A stretch of DNA of 64,000 nt from Azospirillum sp. TSH58. GTDB taxonomy: Bacteria > Pseudomonadota > Alphaproteobacteria > Azospirillales > Azospirillaceae. The position numbers and the translations under genes are program-made. This document shows, in pieces, positions 1 through 9,414 of the stretch (the stretch's first letter is position 1; each line of letters opens with the position of its first letter). The notes beneath the pieces were generated by a model. The model saw nothing but the letters and a program-made list of their open reading frames with translations. It did no database searches and was not told where the DNA came from. The stretch is taken from contig NZ_CP022367.1 in assembly GCF_003119115.1 (NCBI RefSeq), positions 124,001 through 188,000 on the forward strand, read 5' to 3'.

Positions 1-31
1 GCCGATCCAGGCGGGCGCGGGGGAGGAGACC

Positions 32-520
32 ATGAACGCCCGATCTCCATGGAGCGAGGACCGCGCCACGGCGGTGATCGCCGCCAACCGTCACCTGCGC
101 GGGGCGCTGCTGCCGATGCTGCACGCTCTTCAGGAAGAGTTCGGCTGCATCGACGAGGAGGCAATCCCGCTGCTGGCGCGTGAGCTGAACCTGTCGCGCG
201 CCGACGTGCACGGGGTGGTGTCCTTCTACCACGAGTTCCGCCGCAGCCGCCCGGGCCGCCACACGATCAAGGTCTGCCGGGCCGAGGCCTGCCAGTCGAT
301 GAACGCCGACGGGCTGATCGACCACATCCGCCGCCGCCTGAAGGTGGACTTCCACGAGACGACCGCCGACGACGCCTTCTCGCTGGAGCCGGTCTTCTGC
401 CTGGGCAACTGCGCCCTGGCCCCTGCCGTGATGGTGGACGAGACGCTGCACGGCCGGGTCAGCCCGGCCCGCTTCGACGCCATCACCGCCTCCACCCTGG
501 CCACGGAGGCCGCGCGATGA
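32..520 (+). CDS. fdsG: NAD-dependent formate dehydrogenase, gamma subunit
   Basis: This 162-residue protein is a NuoE-like thioredoxin-fold subunit that carries one [2Fe-2S] cluster in the soluble NAD-dependent formate dehydrogenase. The four cluster cysteines are visible as CRAEAC near residues 82-87 and CLGNC near residues 124-128. The start follows a strong GGGGGAGGAG ribosome-binding site. It is the first gene of the fds operon and overlaps fdsB by four bases (ATGA), which implies translational coupling. Length and gene order match known fds operons. Only 31 bases of upstream sequence are in the window, so the operon promoter cannot be seen. Confidence 0.95.
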   Translation: MNARSPWSEDRATAVIAANRHLRGALLPMLHALQEEFGCIDEEAIPLLARELNLSRADVHGVVSFYHEFRRSRPGRHTIKVCRAEACQSMNADGLIDHIRRRLKVDFHETTADDAFSLEPVFCLGNCALAPAVMVDETLHGRVSPARFDAITASTLATEAAR

Positions 521-2097
521 GCGAGCCCCTGCACACCGTCGCCCTTCACACCGTGTACGTGCCGCGCGACGCCGCAGCCCTGTCGGTGGGCGCCGACGAG
601 ACCGCCGCCGCCATCCGCGCCGAGGCGACCCGGCGCGGCATCCCGCTGCGCATCGTCCGCAACGGCTCCCGCGGCATGCTCTGGCTGGAGACGCTGGTCG
701 AGGTGGAGACGCCCGAGGGCCGCGTCGCCTACGGTCCGGTGATGGCCGAGGACGTGGCCGGGCTGTTCGACGCCGGCTTCCTGGAGGGCGCCGACCACGC
801 GCTGGCCCACGGCCTGACCGAGAAGATCCCCTACTTCGCCAGGCAGGAGCGGCTGACCTTCGCCCGCTGCGGCATCATCGATCCGCTGTCGGTCGAGGAC
901 TACCGGCTTCACGGCGGCTTCCGCGGGCTGGAGCGCGCGCTCGCCATGACCCCGGCGGAGATCGTGACCGAGGTCACCGACTCCGGCCTGCGCGGCCGCG
1001 GCGGCGCCGGCTTCCCGACCGGCATCAAGTGGAACACGGTGCTGAACGCCCAGGCGGACCAGAAGTACATCTGCTGCAACGCCGACGAGGGCGACAGCGG
1101 CACCTTCGCCGACCGCATGATCATGGAAGGCGACCCCTTCTGCCTGATCGAGGGGATGACCATCGCCGCCATCGCGGTGGGCGCCACCGAGGGCTACATC
1201 TACATCCGCTCCGAATACCCGCACGCCGTGGCGACGATGCGCGAGGCGATCCGGCTGGCCTATGACGAGAAGTGGCTGGGCGACGAGATCCACGGCACCG
1301 GCCACCGCTTCCACCTCGACGTCCGCGTCGGCGCCGGCGCCTACATCTGCGGCGAGGAGACCTCCATGCTGGAAAGCCTGGAGGGCAAGCGCGGCACCGT
1401 CCGGGCCAAGCCGCCGCTGCCGGCGCTGGAGGGTCTGTTCGGCAAGCCGACCGTCGTCAACAACGTGCTGTCGCTGACCTCCGTCCCGATCATCCTGGAC
1501 AGGGGCGCCGACTACTACCGCGACTTCGGCGTCGGCCGCTCGCGCGGCACGCTGGCCTTCCAGCTCGCCGGCAACATCAAGCACGGCGGCATCGTCGAGA
1601 AGGCCTTCGGCGTCACCCTGCACGAGCTTCTCTACGAGTTCGGCGGCGGCACCATCACCGGCCGTCCGATCCGCGCGGTGCAGGCCGGCGGCCCGCTCGG
1701 CGCCTATCTGCCGCCCTCGCTGTTCGACCTGCCGAAGGATTACGAGGCCTTCGCCGCGGTCGAGGCGATGGTCGGCCACGGCGGCATCGTCGTCTTCGAC
1801 GACAGCGTGGACATGGCCAGGCAGGCCCGTTTCGCCATGGAGTTCTGCGCCGCCGAATCCTGCGGCAAGTGTACCCCCTGCCGCATCGGCGCGGTGCGCG
1901 GCGTCGAGGTGATGGACCGCATCATCGCCGGAGAGAAGGTGGCGACGAACATCACGCTGCTCAACGACCTGTGCGAGGTCATGACCGACGGCTCGCTCTG
2001 CGCCATGGGCGGCATGACGCCGATCCCGGTGCGCAGCGCCCTGAAGCACTTCCCCGAGGATTTCACCCGCAGCCCCGCGGCTGTCGCGGCCGAGTGA
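517..2097 (+). CDS. fdsB: NAD-dependent formate dehydrogenase, beta subunit
   Basis: This 526-residue NuoF-like subunit binds FMN and NAD and passes electrons from the formate site to NAD+. The FMN-binding glycine motif GRGGAGFPTG and the NAD-site motif GAGAYICGEE are present. The C-terminal [4Fe-4S] ligands are in SCGKCTPCR, with the fourth cysteine in SLCAMGG. The first 120 or so residues form a separate N-terminal domain, as in other FdsB proteins. It overlaps fdsG by four bases and is followed 20 bases later by fdsA. No defects were seen. Confidence 0.95.
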   Translation: MSEPLHTVALHTVYVPRDAAALSVGADETAAAIRAEATRRGIPLRIVRNGSRGMLWLETLVEVETPEGRVAYGPVMAEDVAGLFDAGFLEGADHALAHGLTEKIPYFARQERLTFARCGIIDPLSVEDYRLHGGFRGLERALAMTPAEIVTEVTDSGLRGRGGAGFPTGIKWNTVLNAQADQKYICCNADEGDSGTFADRMIMEGDPFCLIEGMTIAAIAVGATEGYIYIRSEYPHAVATMREAIRLAYDEKWLGDEIHGTGHRFHLDVRVGAGAYICGEETSMLESLEGKRGTVRAKPPLPALEGLFGKPTVVNNVLSLTSVPIILDRGADYYRDFGVGRSRGTLAFQLAGNIKHGGIVEKAFGVTLHELLYEFGGGTITGRPIRAVQAGGPLGAYLPPSLFDLPKDYEAFAAVEAMVGHGGIVVFDDSVDMARQARFAMEFCAAESCGKCTPCRIGAVRGVEVMDRIIAGEKVATNITLLNDLCEVMTDGSLCAMGGMTPIPVRSALKHFPEDFTRSPAAVAAE

Positions 2098-2117
2098 GCG
2101 GAAAGGACTAAGATCCC

Positions 2118-4946
2118 ATGTCGATCCAAGACATCGATTACGGCACTCCGGCCCGCGAGTCCGCCACCATGGTGACGCTGGACATCGACGGCCGCACGGT
2201 GACCGTGCCGGAAGGCACCTCGGTGATGCGCGCGGCGATGGAAGCCGGCATCACCGTGCCCAAGCTGTGCGCCACCGACATGCTGGACGCCTATGGCTCC
2301 TGCCGCCTGTGCATGGTGGAGATAGAGGGGCGGCGCGGCACGCCGGCCTCCTGCACCACGCCGGTCGCGCCGGGCATGAAGGTGCACACCCAGAACGAGC
2401 GTCTGGGCCGGCTGCGCCGCGGCGTGATGGAGCTGTACATCTCCGACCACCCGCTGGACTGCCTGACCTGCCCGACCAACGGCAATTGCGAGCTTCAGGA
2501 CATGGCCGGCGCGGTCGGCCTGCGCAACGTCCGCTACGGCTACGAGGGTGAGAACCACCGCTCCGCGGTGAAGGACGAGAGCAACCCCTACTTCACCTTC
2601 GACCCGTCCAAGTGCATCGTCTGCTCCCGCTGCGTGCGGGCCTGCGGCGAGGTCCAGGGCACCTTCGCCTTGACCATCGACGGGCGCGGCTTCGACAGCA
2701 AGGTGTCGCCGGGCGCTCTCGAACAGTTCATGGACAGCGAGTGCGTGTCCTGCGGCGCCTGCGTCCAGGCCTGCCCGACCGCCACCCTGACCGAGAAGTC
2801 GCTGATCGAGCTGGGCCAGCCGGAGCACAGCGTCATCACCACCTGCGCCTATTGCGGCGTCGGCTGCTCCTTCAAGGCGGAGATGAAGGGCACCACCGTG
2901 GTCCGCATGGTCCCCCACAAGGACGGCGGCGCCAACGAGGGCCATTCCTGCGTCAAGGGCCGCTTCGCCTGGGGCTACGCCACACACGCCGACCGCCAGA
3001 CGAAGCCGATGATCCGCGAGAGCATCGACGACCCTTGGCGCGTCGTGTCCTGGGAAGAGGCGATCGCCTACGCCGCCACCCGCCTGCGCGCGGTCCAGCA
3101 GAAGTATGGCCGCGGCTCCATCGGCGGCATCACCTCGTCCCGTTGCACGAACGAGGAGGTGTATGTCGTCCAGAAGATGATCCGCGCCGCCTTCGGCAAC
3201 AACAACGTCGACACCTGCGCCCGCGTCTGCCACTCCCCGACCGGCTACGGCCTGAAGCAGACCTTCGGCACCTCCGCCGGCACGCAGGATTTCAGGAGCG
3301 TCGACAAGTCCGACGTGATCCTGGTGATCGGCGCCAACCCGACGGATGGCCACCCGGTCTTCGGCTCCCGCATGAAGAAGCGGCTGCGCCAGGGCGCCAA
3401 GCTGATTGTCATCGACCCGCGCCGCATCGACCTCGTGCGCAGCCCGCACGTCTCGGCCACGCACCACCTCCAGCTCCGGCCCGGCACCAACGTGGCCGCG
3501 ATGAACGCGCTGGCCCATGTGATCGTCACCGAGGATCTGGTCGACCGCAACTTTGTGGCCGACCGGTGCGACCCGATGGAGTTCGCCCGGTGGGAAGCCT
3601 TCGTCCGCGACCCGCGCCACTCCCCGGAGAACACCGAGCAGTACACCGGCATCCCGGCGGCGGAGATGCGCGCGGCGGCCCGGCTTTACGCCACGGGCGG
3701 CAATGCTGCCATCTATTACGGGCTGGGCGTGACCGAGCACAGCCAGGGCTCGACCGCGGTGATGGGCATGGCGAACCTCGCCATGGCGACCGGCAACATC
3801 GGGCGTGACGGCGTCGGCGTGAACCCGCTGCGCGGCCAGAACAACGTCCAGGGCTCCTGCGACATGGGCTCCTTCCCGCACGAGCTGACCGGCTACCGCC
3901 ACGTCTCCGACGACGTGGTCCGCCAGCAGTTCGAGGAGGTGTGGAACGCGGCGCTCGACCCCGAGCCGGGCCTGCGCATTCCCAACATGTTCGACTCCGC
4001 GGTGGACGGCACCTTCAAGGGCATCTTCGTGCAGGGCGAGGACATTGCCCAGTCCGACCCGAACACCCAGCATGTGTTCGCCGCCCTGCGGGCCATGGAG
4101 ATCGTCGTGGTGCAGGACCTGTTCCTGAACGAGACCGCGGCCTTCGCCCATGTCTTCCTGCCCGGCACCTCCTTCCTGGAGAAGGACGGCACCTTCACCA
4201 ACGCCGAGCGCCGCATCAACCGCGTCCGCCCGGTGATGCCGTCCAAGACCGGCAAGCAGGAATGGGAGGTCGTCTGCGATCTGGCCACCGCCATGGGCTA
4301 TCCCATGTTCTACCGCAGCGGCGCGCAGATCATGGACGAGATCGCCCGCCTGACCCCGACCTTCTCCGGCGTCAGCTTCGAGAAGCTGGACCGGGTGGGC
4401 AGCGTGCAGTGGCCCTGCACCGACGAAGACTCTGTCGGCACCCCGATCATGCACGCCGACGGCTTCGTCCGCGAAGGCAAGGCGTCCCAGGGCCGCTTCA
4501 TGATCACCGAGTATGTGCCGACGGAGGAGCGGGCCTCCCGCTTCTACCCGCTGATCCTGACGACGGGGCGCATCCTCAGCCACTACAACGTCGGCGCCCA
4601 GACCCGCCGCACCGCCAACGTGGCGTGGCACCCGGAGGACATCCTGGAGGTCCACGCCCACGACGCCGAGGAGCGGGGCATCCGCGACGGCGATCTGGTC
4701 TCCATCGCCAGCCGCATCGGCGCCACCACGCTGCGGGCGCGCATCTCCGACCGGATGCCGCAGGGTGTGGTCTACACCACCTTCCACCACCCGGTGACGG
4801 GCGCCAACGTGGTCACCACCGAGAATTCGGATTGGGCCACCAACTGCCCCGAATACAAGGTGACCGCGGTGCAGGTGACGCTGAGCAACCACCCGTCCGA
4901 TTGGCAGATCCGCCGCGGCGATCTGGTGGAAGTGGCGGCGGAGTAA
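2118..4946 (+). CDS. fdsA: NAD-dependent formate dehydrogenase, catalytic alpha subunit
   Basis: This 942-residue molybdopterin subunit oxidises formate to CO2. In order it shows an N-terminal [2Fe-2S] ferredoxin domain (CRLC near residues 57-60), a His-Cys3 [4Fe-4S] site around DHPLDCLTC, two [4Fe-4S] ferredoxin motifs (CIVCSRCVRAC and CVSCGACVQAC), a further cluster at CAYCGVGC near residue 243, and the bis-MGD catalytic domain. The catalytic residue is Cys371, in RVCHSP, followed by the conserved His372. It is therefore a cysteine enzyme, not a selenocysteine enzyme. Length is normal. It sits between fdsB and fdhD in the fds operon. Confidence 0.96.
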   Translation: MSIQDIDYGTPARESATMVTLDIDGRTVTVPEGTSVMRAAMEAGITVPKLCATDMLDAYGSCRLCMVEIEGRRGTPASCTTPVAPGMKVHTQNERLGRLRRGVMELYISDHPLDCLTCPTNGNCELQDMAGAVGLRNVRYGYEGENHRSAVKDESNPYFTFDPSKCIVCSRCVRACGEVQGTFALTIDGRGFDSKVSPGALEQFMDSECVSCGACVQACPTATLTEKSLIELGQPEHSVITTCAYCGVGCSFKAEMKGTTVVRMVPHKDGGANEGHSCVKGRFAWGYATHADRQTKPMIRESIDDPWRVVSWEEAIAYAATRLRAVQQKYGRGSIGGITSSRCTNEEVYVVQKMIRAAFGNNNVDTCARVCHSPTGYGLKQTFGTSAGTQDFRSVDKSDVILVIGANPTDGHPVFGSRMKKRLRQGAKLIVIDPRRIDLVRSPHVSATHHLQLRPGTNVAAMNALAHVIVTEDLVDRNFVADRCDPMEFARWEAFVRDPRHSPENTEQYTGIPAAEMRAAARLYATGGNAAIYYGLGVTEHSQGSTAVMGMANLAMATGNIGRDGVGVNPLRGQNNVQGSCDMGSFPHELTGYRHVSDDVVRQQFEEVWNAALDPEPGLRIPNMFDSAVDGTFKGIFVQGEDIAQSDPNTQHVFAALRAMEIVVVQDLFLNETAAFAHVFLPGTSFLEKDGTFTNAERRINRVRPVMPSKTGKQEWEVVCDLATAMGYPMFYRSGAQIMDEIARLTPTFSGVSFEKLDRVGSVQWPCTDEDSVGTPIMHADGFVREGKASQGRFMITEYVPTEERASRFYPLILTTGRILSHYNVGAQTRRTANVAWHPEDILEVHAHDAEERGIRDGDLVSIASRIGATTLRARISDRMPQGVVYTTFHHPVTGANVVTTENSDWATNCPEYKVTAVQVTLSNHPSDWQIRRGDLVEVAAE

Positions 4947-4974
4947 AGCGGCAACGCGCAGCGGAGGACCAGCC

Positions 4975-5772
4975 ATGCTCACCCACGCCCATTCCCTGCC
5001 GGCCAGCGGCACCGGCTTTCCGGAAGCGGCCGATCAGGCTCCGAATCAGGCAAACGTGACGTGGCTGGTCGCCGAGGAGACTCCGGTGGCGTTCGAATAC
5101 AACGGACGCTCCCACGCCGTGATGATGGCGACGCCCGCCGATCTGGAGGACTTCGCGCTGGGCTTCAGCCTGTGCGAGGAAATCGTCGGCAGCGCCGCCG
5201 ACATCGACCGCGTCGCGGTGCGCACGGTGGAGGACGGCATCATCCTGTCCATCGTGGCCGACCCGTTGCGTCTTCTGCGCGGCTCGCTCCGCCGCCGTTC
5301 GATGGAGGGGCGGAGCGGCTGCGGCCTGTGCGGGGTGGACAGCCTCGCCAACGCTGTTCGCGAGCCGCCGAGGGTGACGGCGGGCTTCACCCCGTCGGTG
5401 GGGGCGGTGGCCGCCGCCTTCGCCGCCCTGCCCGACCACCAGCCCATGAACCGCGCCAACAAGTCCCTGCACGCGGCGGCCTGGGCCGGTCCGGACGGGC
5501 GCATCGTGATGGCGCGAGAGGACGTCGGGCGGCACAACGCGCTCGACAAGCTGGCCGGCGCGCTGGCCCGCGCCGGGATCGACCCGTCCGGCGGCTTCGC
5601 GGTGATGAGCAGCCGCTGCAGCTTCGAACTGGTTCAGAAGGCCGCGACCATCGGCATCCCCATGCTCGCCACCATTTCCGCCCCCACGGCGCTGGCGCTG
5701 AAGCTCGCCCGCGCCGCCGGCATGACGCTGGCCGCGCGCGCGCGCGGCAACGGCGTCATGCTGTTCCGTTGA
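4975..5772 (+). CDS. fdhD: FdhD/FdsC-type sulfurtransferase for formate dehydrogenase maturation
   Basis: This 265-residue protein belongs to the FdhD family, which delivers sulfur to the molybdenum cofactor of formate dehydrogenases and is needed for activity. The family CxxC appears in GCGLCG near residue 115, so the sulfur-carrying loop is intact; some FdsC homologues lack it. The EDVGRHNALDK signature is also present. It starts 28 bases after fdsA behind a GGAGGA site, in the place usually held by fdsC. The fdsC name would also be defensible. Confidence 0.92.
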   Translation: MLTHAHSLPASGTGFPEAADQAPNQANVTWLVAEETPVAFEYNGRSHAVMMATPADLEDFALGFSLCEEIVGSAADIDRVAVRTVEDGIILSIVADPLRLLRGSLRRRSMEGRSGCGLCGVDSLANAVREPPRVTAGFTPSVGAVAAAFAALPDHQPMNRANKSLHAAAWAGPDGRIVMAREDVGRHNALDKLAGALARAGIDPSGGFAVMSSRCSFELVQKAATIGIPMLATISAPTALALKLARAAGMTLAARARGNGVMLFR

Positions 5773-5795
5773 AACGCTATTCCAGGAGCCGCCCC

Positions 5796-6026
5796 ATGGA
5801 CACCACACGCGAACTCGTCCGCATGGCGAACCAGATCGCCAGCTACTTCCAGTCCTACCCGCAGGAGGAGGCGGTGACCGAAACCGCCGGCCACATCCGC
5901 GCCTTCTGGGAACCGCGCATGCGCCAGCGCCTGCTGGAGCACAGCAGCGCGGGGGGCGAAGGGCTGCATGAGATCGTCACCCAGGCGGTCGAGCGGCTGA
6001 AGGGGCCGGCGGTGGGCAGCGCGTAA
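5796..6026 (+). CDS. fdsD: NAD-dependent formate dehydrogenase, delta subunit
   Basis: This 76-residue soluble protein closes the fds operon. It has the family's small helical layout, including RMANQIASYF near the N-terminus and a FWEPRMR motif in the middle. FdsD has been linked to cofactor handling or stability of the Fds complex. The start was chosen at the ATG preceded by CCAGGAG, 23 bases after fdhD; the open frame runs further upstream only because it overlaps fdhD in another frame. Confidence 0.9.
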   Translation: MDTTRELVRMANQIASYFQSYPQEEAVTETAGHIRAFWEPRMRQRLLEHSSAGGEGLHEIVTQAVERLKGPAVGSA

Positions 6027-6035
6027 AAGTTCATT

Positions 6036-6120
6036 TCCCCCACCCCGGCCCTCCCCCGCTCCGCAGGGGAGGGAGAATTATCCCCTCCCTCGCGAAGCGG
6101 GGGAGGGTCAGGGAGGGGGC
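6036..6120. repeat. Palindromic intergenic repeat, possible bidirectional terminator
   Basis: About 85 bases between the converging fdsD and marR genes form two imperfect inverted arms of roughly 37 bases around an 8-base AT centre. The arms consist of CCCTCCCC and GGGGAGGG blocks joined by a CGCTCCGC/GCGAAGCG step. This resembles the G/C-block intergenic palindromes common in alphaproteobacteria. It could fold into a long hairpin in either transcript. No second copy was noticed in the window. Confidence 0.7.
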
Positions 6121-6137
6121 AAGTGCACCTCTCCTGT

Positions 6138-6575
6138 TCAGGCCCGCTTGCTCAGCAACCCCTTCAGCACGCGCGACAGCAGATCGGCGAGCTGGAACTG
6201 CTCCGGCCCCGGCAGGGCGGCGATGACCGCGGCGAAGTCCTTCAGCGGATCGTATTCGAGAAGCGCCAGCGCCTTCTCCGTGGGATGAAGCTGCACGACG
6301 CGGCGGTCCTCCGGCACCGGGACCCGCGTCAGCAGTTCCTTCGTCACCAGAACCTCGACCATCTGGGAAGCCGCGCCGCGGGTCGTCGCGTGAAAATCGG
6401 CGAAGGCGGACACGGTCCGCTGGCTGTCGTTGGCGCGCGCGAAGTAGCGCAGCGCCGTCCACTGCGACGGCTTCAAACCCTGCGTATAGCCCATGCTGTC
6501 GGCGATGTGACCGATGTGCATCATGACCTCGGCGATCGCCTGCGCCGATGCCAGGGACTGGGGGCTTTTCGACAT
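6138..6575 (-). CDS. MarR-family transcriptional regulator
   Basis: This predicted 145-residue winged-helix protein carries the MarR core: a dimerisation helix at the start, QWTALRYFA as the start of the DNA-binding domain, a recognition region around FHATTRGAASQMVEVL, and a wing with the DRR motif of PEDRRVV. MarR proteins repress genes until a small ligand binds. The start MSKSPQS was preferred over one 20 residues upstream because homologues begin near there. The target and ligand are unknown; the divergent neighbour is rimO, 347 bases away. Confidence 0.88.
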   Translation of the reverse strand: MSKSPQSLASAQAIAEVMMHIGHIADSMGYTQGLKPSQWTALRYFARANDSQRTVSAFADFHATTRGAASQMVEVLVTKELLTRVPVPEDRRVVQLHPTEKALALLEYDPLKDFAAVIAALPGPEQFQLADLLSRVLKGLLSKRA

Positions 6576-6922
6576 GGCAGCGGGGTCTCGACAGTTGTCA
6601 GAAATTGACCCGCGGCACAGCAAAGAAGCCGACAACGAGTCTGTACGATGCAGAGACTATACGTTTACAAAACTAACATACCCCAGTAGGCAAGTCCACG
6701 ACTCCCCCACCCCCGACGACGGGGCGCACACTACGTCATTGGGACAGTAAACGAAACATTGACCTCAAACCTCATCCAGCACAAGGTGTCGCACCCCCCT
6801 GTGGCGCCGTCCGGTTCACCGGACCGGTGCGGAGACAACGCAGGGCACCTACCACCTCGTGTCGGGGCTGCGCCGCGCGTTTTGTCTGGCGTTGCGCCGC
6901 GACTCGCCTATATATGCGCGCC
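6576..6922. other. Intergenic region between divergent marR and rimO
   Basis: This 347-base stretch holds no supported gene. An AT-rich block at about 6640-6690 contains TTGTAAACGTATAGT when read leftward and probably includes the marR promoter, but no clean -35/-10 pair could be fixed. The part next to rimO is GC-rich. A MarR operator would be expected here, but no convincing palindrome was found. Confidence 0.4.
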
Positions 6923-8287
6923 ATGACCAGCACGCCCCCGTCCATTCCCGGTTTCAAGACCAACCCGGCCTCCTCCCCCAAGGTGGGGATCGTCAGCCTG
7001 GGCTGCCCCAAGGCGCTCGTCGACTCCGAGCGCATCCTCACCCGCCTGCGCGCCGAAGGCTACGAGATCTCGCCGTCCTACGACGGCGCGGACGTGGTGC
7101 TGGTCAACACCTGCGGCTTCCTCGATTCCGCGAAGAAGGAATCGCTGGAGGCCATCGGTGAGGCGATCAAGGAAAACGGCCGCGTCATCGTGACCGGCTG
7201 CATGGGCGTCGAGTCGGACATGATCCGGCAGGTCCATCCGGACGTGCTGGCCGTCACCGGCCCCCACCAGTACGAGCAGGTGGTCAACGCCGTGCACGAC
7301 GCCGTGCCGCCGGTCCATGACCCCTTCACCGATCTGGTGCCGCCGGAAGGGCTGCGGCTGACCCCGCGCCACTACGCCTATCTGAAGATTTCCGAGGGCT
7401 GCAACAACCGCTGCAGCTTCTGCATCATCCCCAGCCTGCGCGGCGATCTGGTCAGCCGTCCGGTCGTCTCGGTCCTGCGCGAGGCGGAGAAGCTGGCAAC
7501 CGCCGGCGTGAAGGAACTGCTGGTCATCTCCCAGGACACCAGCGCCTACGGCATCGACCGCAAATACGCGGAAGAGGACTGGTACGGGCGCAAGGTGAAG
7601 GCCCGCTTCATCGACCTCTGTCGCGAGCTGGCGAACTTCGACGTCTGGGTGCGCCTGCACTACGTCTACCCCTACCCGCATGTGGACGAGGTGATCCCGC
7701 TGATGGCGGAGGGCCGCATCCTCCCCTATCTGGACATCCCGTTCCAGCACGCCTCTCCCACGGTGCTGAAGGCGATGCGCCGCCCGGCGGCCCAGGAGAA
7801 GCAGCTCGACCGCATCCGGAAGTGGCGGCAGGAATGCCCGCATCTGGTGCTGCGCTCCACCTTCATCACCGGCTTCCCCGGCGAGACGGAGGAGGACTTC
7901 CAGTTCATGCTGGACTGGCTGAAGGAAGCGCAGCTCGACCGCGTCGGCTGCTTCAAGTACGAGCCGGTCGAGGGGGCCACCGCCAACGATCTGCCCGGCG
8001 CCGTTCCGGAAGAGGTCAAGCAGGAGCGCTGGGAGCGCTTCATGGAGACTCAGAAGGCGATCAGCGCCGAGCGGCTCCAGCAGAAGGTCGGCTTCACGCT
8101 GGGCGTCATCATCGACGAGGTCGACGAGGAGGGCGCCATCGGCCGCTCCTACGCCGACGCGCCGGAGATCGACGGCAACGTCTTCCTGAACGGCGAGACG
8201 AACGTCAAGCCGGGTGACATCGTGGACGTGACCATCGAGCACGCCGACGAATACGACCTCTGGGGTTCCATCGAACGCGCCGAGTAA
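6923..8287 (+). CDS. rimO: Ribosomal protein S12 methylthiotransferase RimO
   Basis: This 454-residue radical-SAM enzyme adds a methylthio group to an aspartate of ribosomal protein S12. It shows the N-terminal UPF0004 domain ([12 protein letters not shown] and NTCGFL, whose cysteines bind the auxiliary [4Fe-4S] cluster), the radical-SAM motif CNNRCSFC, and a C-terminal TRAM domain. The start MTSTPPS was preferred over an earlier in-frame ATG because the extra 32 residues are arginine-rich and unlike the family. The gene stands alone and ends in a strong terminator. Confidence 0.95.
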   Translation: MTSTPPSIPGFKTNPASSPKVGIVSLGCPKALVDSERILTRLRAEGYEISPSYDGADVVLVNTCGFLDSAKKESLEAIGEAIKENGRVIVTGCMGVESDMIRQVHPDVLAVTGPHQYEQVVNAVHDAVPPVHDPFTDLVPPEGLRLTPRHYAYLKISEGCNNRCSFCIIPSLRGDLVSRPVVSVLREAEKLATAGVKELLVISQDTSAYGIDRKYAEEDWYGRKVKARFIDLCRELANFDVWVRLHYVYPYPHVDEVIPLMAEGRILPYLDIPFQHASPTVLKAMRRPAAQEKQLDRIRKWRQECPHLVLRSTFITGFPGETEEDFQFMLDWLKEAQLDRVGCFKYEPVEGATANDLPGAVPEEVKQERWERFMETQKAISAERLQQKVGFTLGVIIDEVDEEGAIGRSYADAPEIDGNVFLNGETNVKPGDIVDVTIEHADEYDLWGSIERAE

Positions 8288-8304
8288 GGGGAGTCCCCTG
8301 AAGC

Positions 8305-8340
8305 AAAAGGGCCGGGACGGCATCGCCTCCCGGCCCTTTT
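8305..8340. terminator. Terminator between convergent rimO and csaA
   Basis: A 13-bp perfect stem (8305-8317 paired with 8328-8340) with a 10-base loop runs from AAAAGGG to CCCTTTT. The A and T runs flank the GC stem on both sides, so it can work in either direction. Confidence 0.9.
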
Positions 8341-8371
8341 GTTTGTCGTCACCCTTTTGTTTTTCGGCAGC

Positions 8372-8707
8372 TCAGTACAGGCGCCCGCCGTTCGGCACGC
8401 CCTGCCCCGGCCCGACCAGCACCACCTCGCCCTCCGCGTCAGGCAGGCCCAGGCACAGGACCTCGCTGGTGAAGGGGCCGATGCGCTTGGGCGGGAAATT
8501 CACCACGCCCAGCACCTGCCGCCCCACCAGCTCGTCGAGCGTGTAGTGGCGCGTGATCTGGGCGGAGCTGCGCCGGGTGCCGATCTCCGGCCCGAAATCG
8601 ATGGTCAGCTTGTAGGCCGGCTTGCGCGCCTCCGGAAAGGGCTCCGCCGCGGTGATGGTGCCGACGCGGATGTCCACCTTCAGGAAATCGTCGTAACTGA
8701 TGGTCAC
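8372..8707 (-). CDS. csaA: CsaA-type tRNA-binding-domain protein
   Basis: This 111-residue protein is a single OB-fold tRNA-binding domain of the CsaA family, proposed to be an export-related chaperone. It begins with the family signature [14 protein letters not shown] and contains the strand motif [10 protein letters not shown]. The conserved [16 protein letters not shown] and [15 protein letters not shown] segments complete the fold. Length matches the family. It converges on rimO across a shared terminator and appears to be a single-gene unit. Confidence 0.92.
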   Translation of the reverse strand: MTISYDDFLKVDIRVGTITAAEPFPEARKPAYKLTIDFGPEIGTRRSSAQITRHYTLDELVGRQVLGVVNFPPKRIGPFTSEVLCLGLPDAEGEVVLVGPGQGVPNGGRLY

Positions 8708-8846
8708 GGGTCTCGTCCCTGCCCTGTTGCGGTTGTCGCGGTTTCAATCGTCAGGGGCAAGGCTAGCACTGGTGGCGCCGAAGCTGAAACGCGAAAGGGC
8801 CGCCCCGGTGGGCGGCCCCTTGCGGCACTCTCCAATGGAGAGGAGC

Positions 8847-9278
8847 TTACTTCTTGGCGATGGCGGCCTTGACCTCGTCCAGGCTCTCCGACACGCGCTT
8901 GGACAGCACGTCGGCGGCCTCGGTGTTGGACTTGGCGACCAGCTCGGCCAGTTCCTTGATGTTCGACAGGGCCTTCTCGAAGGCGACCTTGACCAGCTCG
9001 GCCTGCTTGGCGGCCTTCTCTTCCGGCGTGCCGGCGGCGGCGACCTGGTTCACATAGCTGCCGGCCTCCTCGACGGAGGAGCGGACGATCTCGGCCTGGC
9101 GGCGGAGCACGGCCTGCAGACCCTCGATCGCGAGTTGGTTGGCGGCGGTCACCGCCTCGATGTTCTTGCGCTGGCTCGCCAGGATCGACTCGACGTCGAG
9201 GCCGGGCACCTTGTAATCGCCCAGCACCTTGGACAGATCGAATTCGAGGAACGGGTTACCGGACGACTGCTTGGCCAT
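8847..9278 (-). CDS. Phasin-family protein (PHB granule coat)
   Basis: This 143-residue, largely helical protein matches the phasin_2 family, whose members coat polyhydroxybutyrate granules and modulate their size. Visible features are the FLEFDLSKVLGDYKVPGLD segment and a long amphipathic region of alternating alanine, lysine and glutamate ending in AAIAKK. The start MAKQSS was chosen because it fits the family and lies behind a GGGGTGAG site. A good sigma-70-like promoter lies just upstream. It implies PHB storage in this organism. Confidence 0.92.
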   Translation of the reverse strand: MAKQSSGNPFLEFDLSKVLGDYKVPGLDVESILASQRKNIEAVTAANQLAIEGLQAVLRRQAEIVRSSVEEAGSYVNQVAAAGTPEEKAAKQAELVKVAFEKALSNIKELAELVAKSNTEAADVLSKRVSESLDEVKAAIAKK

Positions 9279-9339
9279 GGTTCTCACCCCCGACGAAAGG
9301 ATTTGCGGGCATGCTGCGACGCAGCAAACCTGTGGCGCG

Positions 9340-9368
9340 ACTATGCAGATTGCCAAAAAGATAGTCAA
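9340..9368 (-). promoter_or_regulatory. Sigma-70-type promoter of the phasin gene
   Basis: Read leftward, TTGACT (9363-9368) and CATAGT (9340-9345) are separated by exactly 17 bases, about 60 bases upstream of the phasin start codon. Confidence 0.65.
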
Positions 9369-9414
9369 CGCCCTTGTGCGTCGCACCAGGGGCTACACCG
9401 CGGCTCATGGAACC

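Noticed and set aside
1740-5012. Long minus-strand open frame (1090 codons) across fdsB and fdsA
   Set aside because: Antisense shadow of the formate dehydrogenase genes caused by high GC; no motif.
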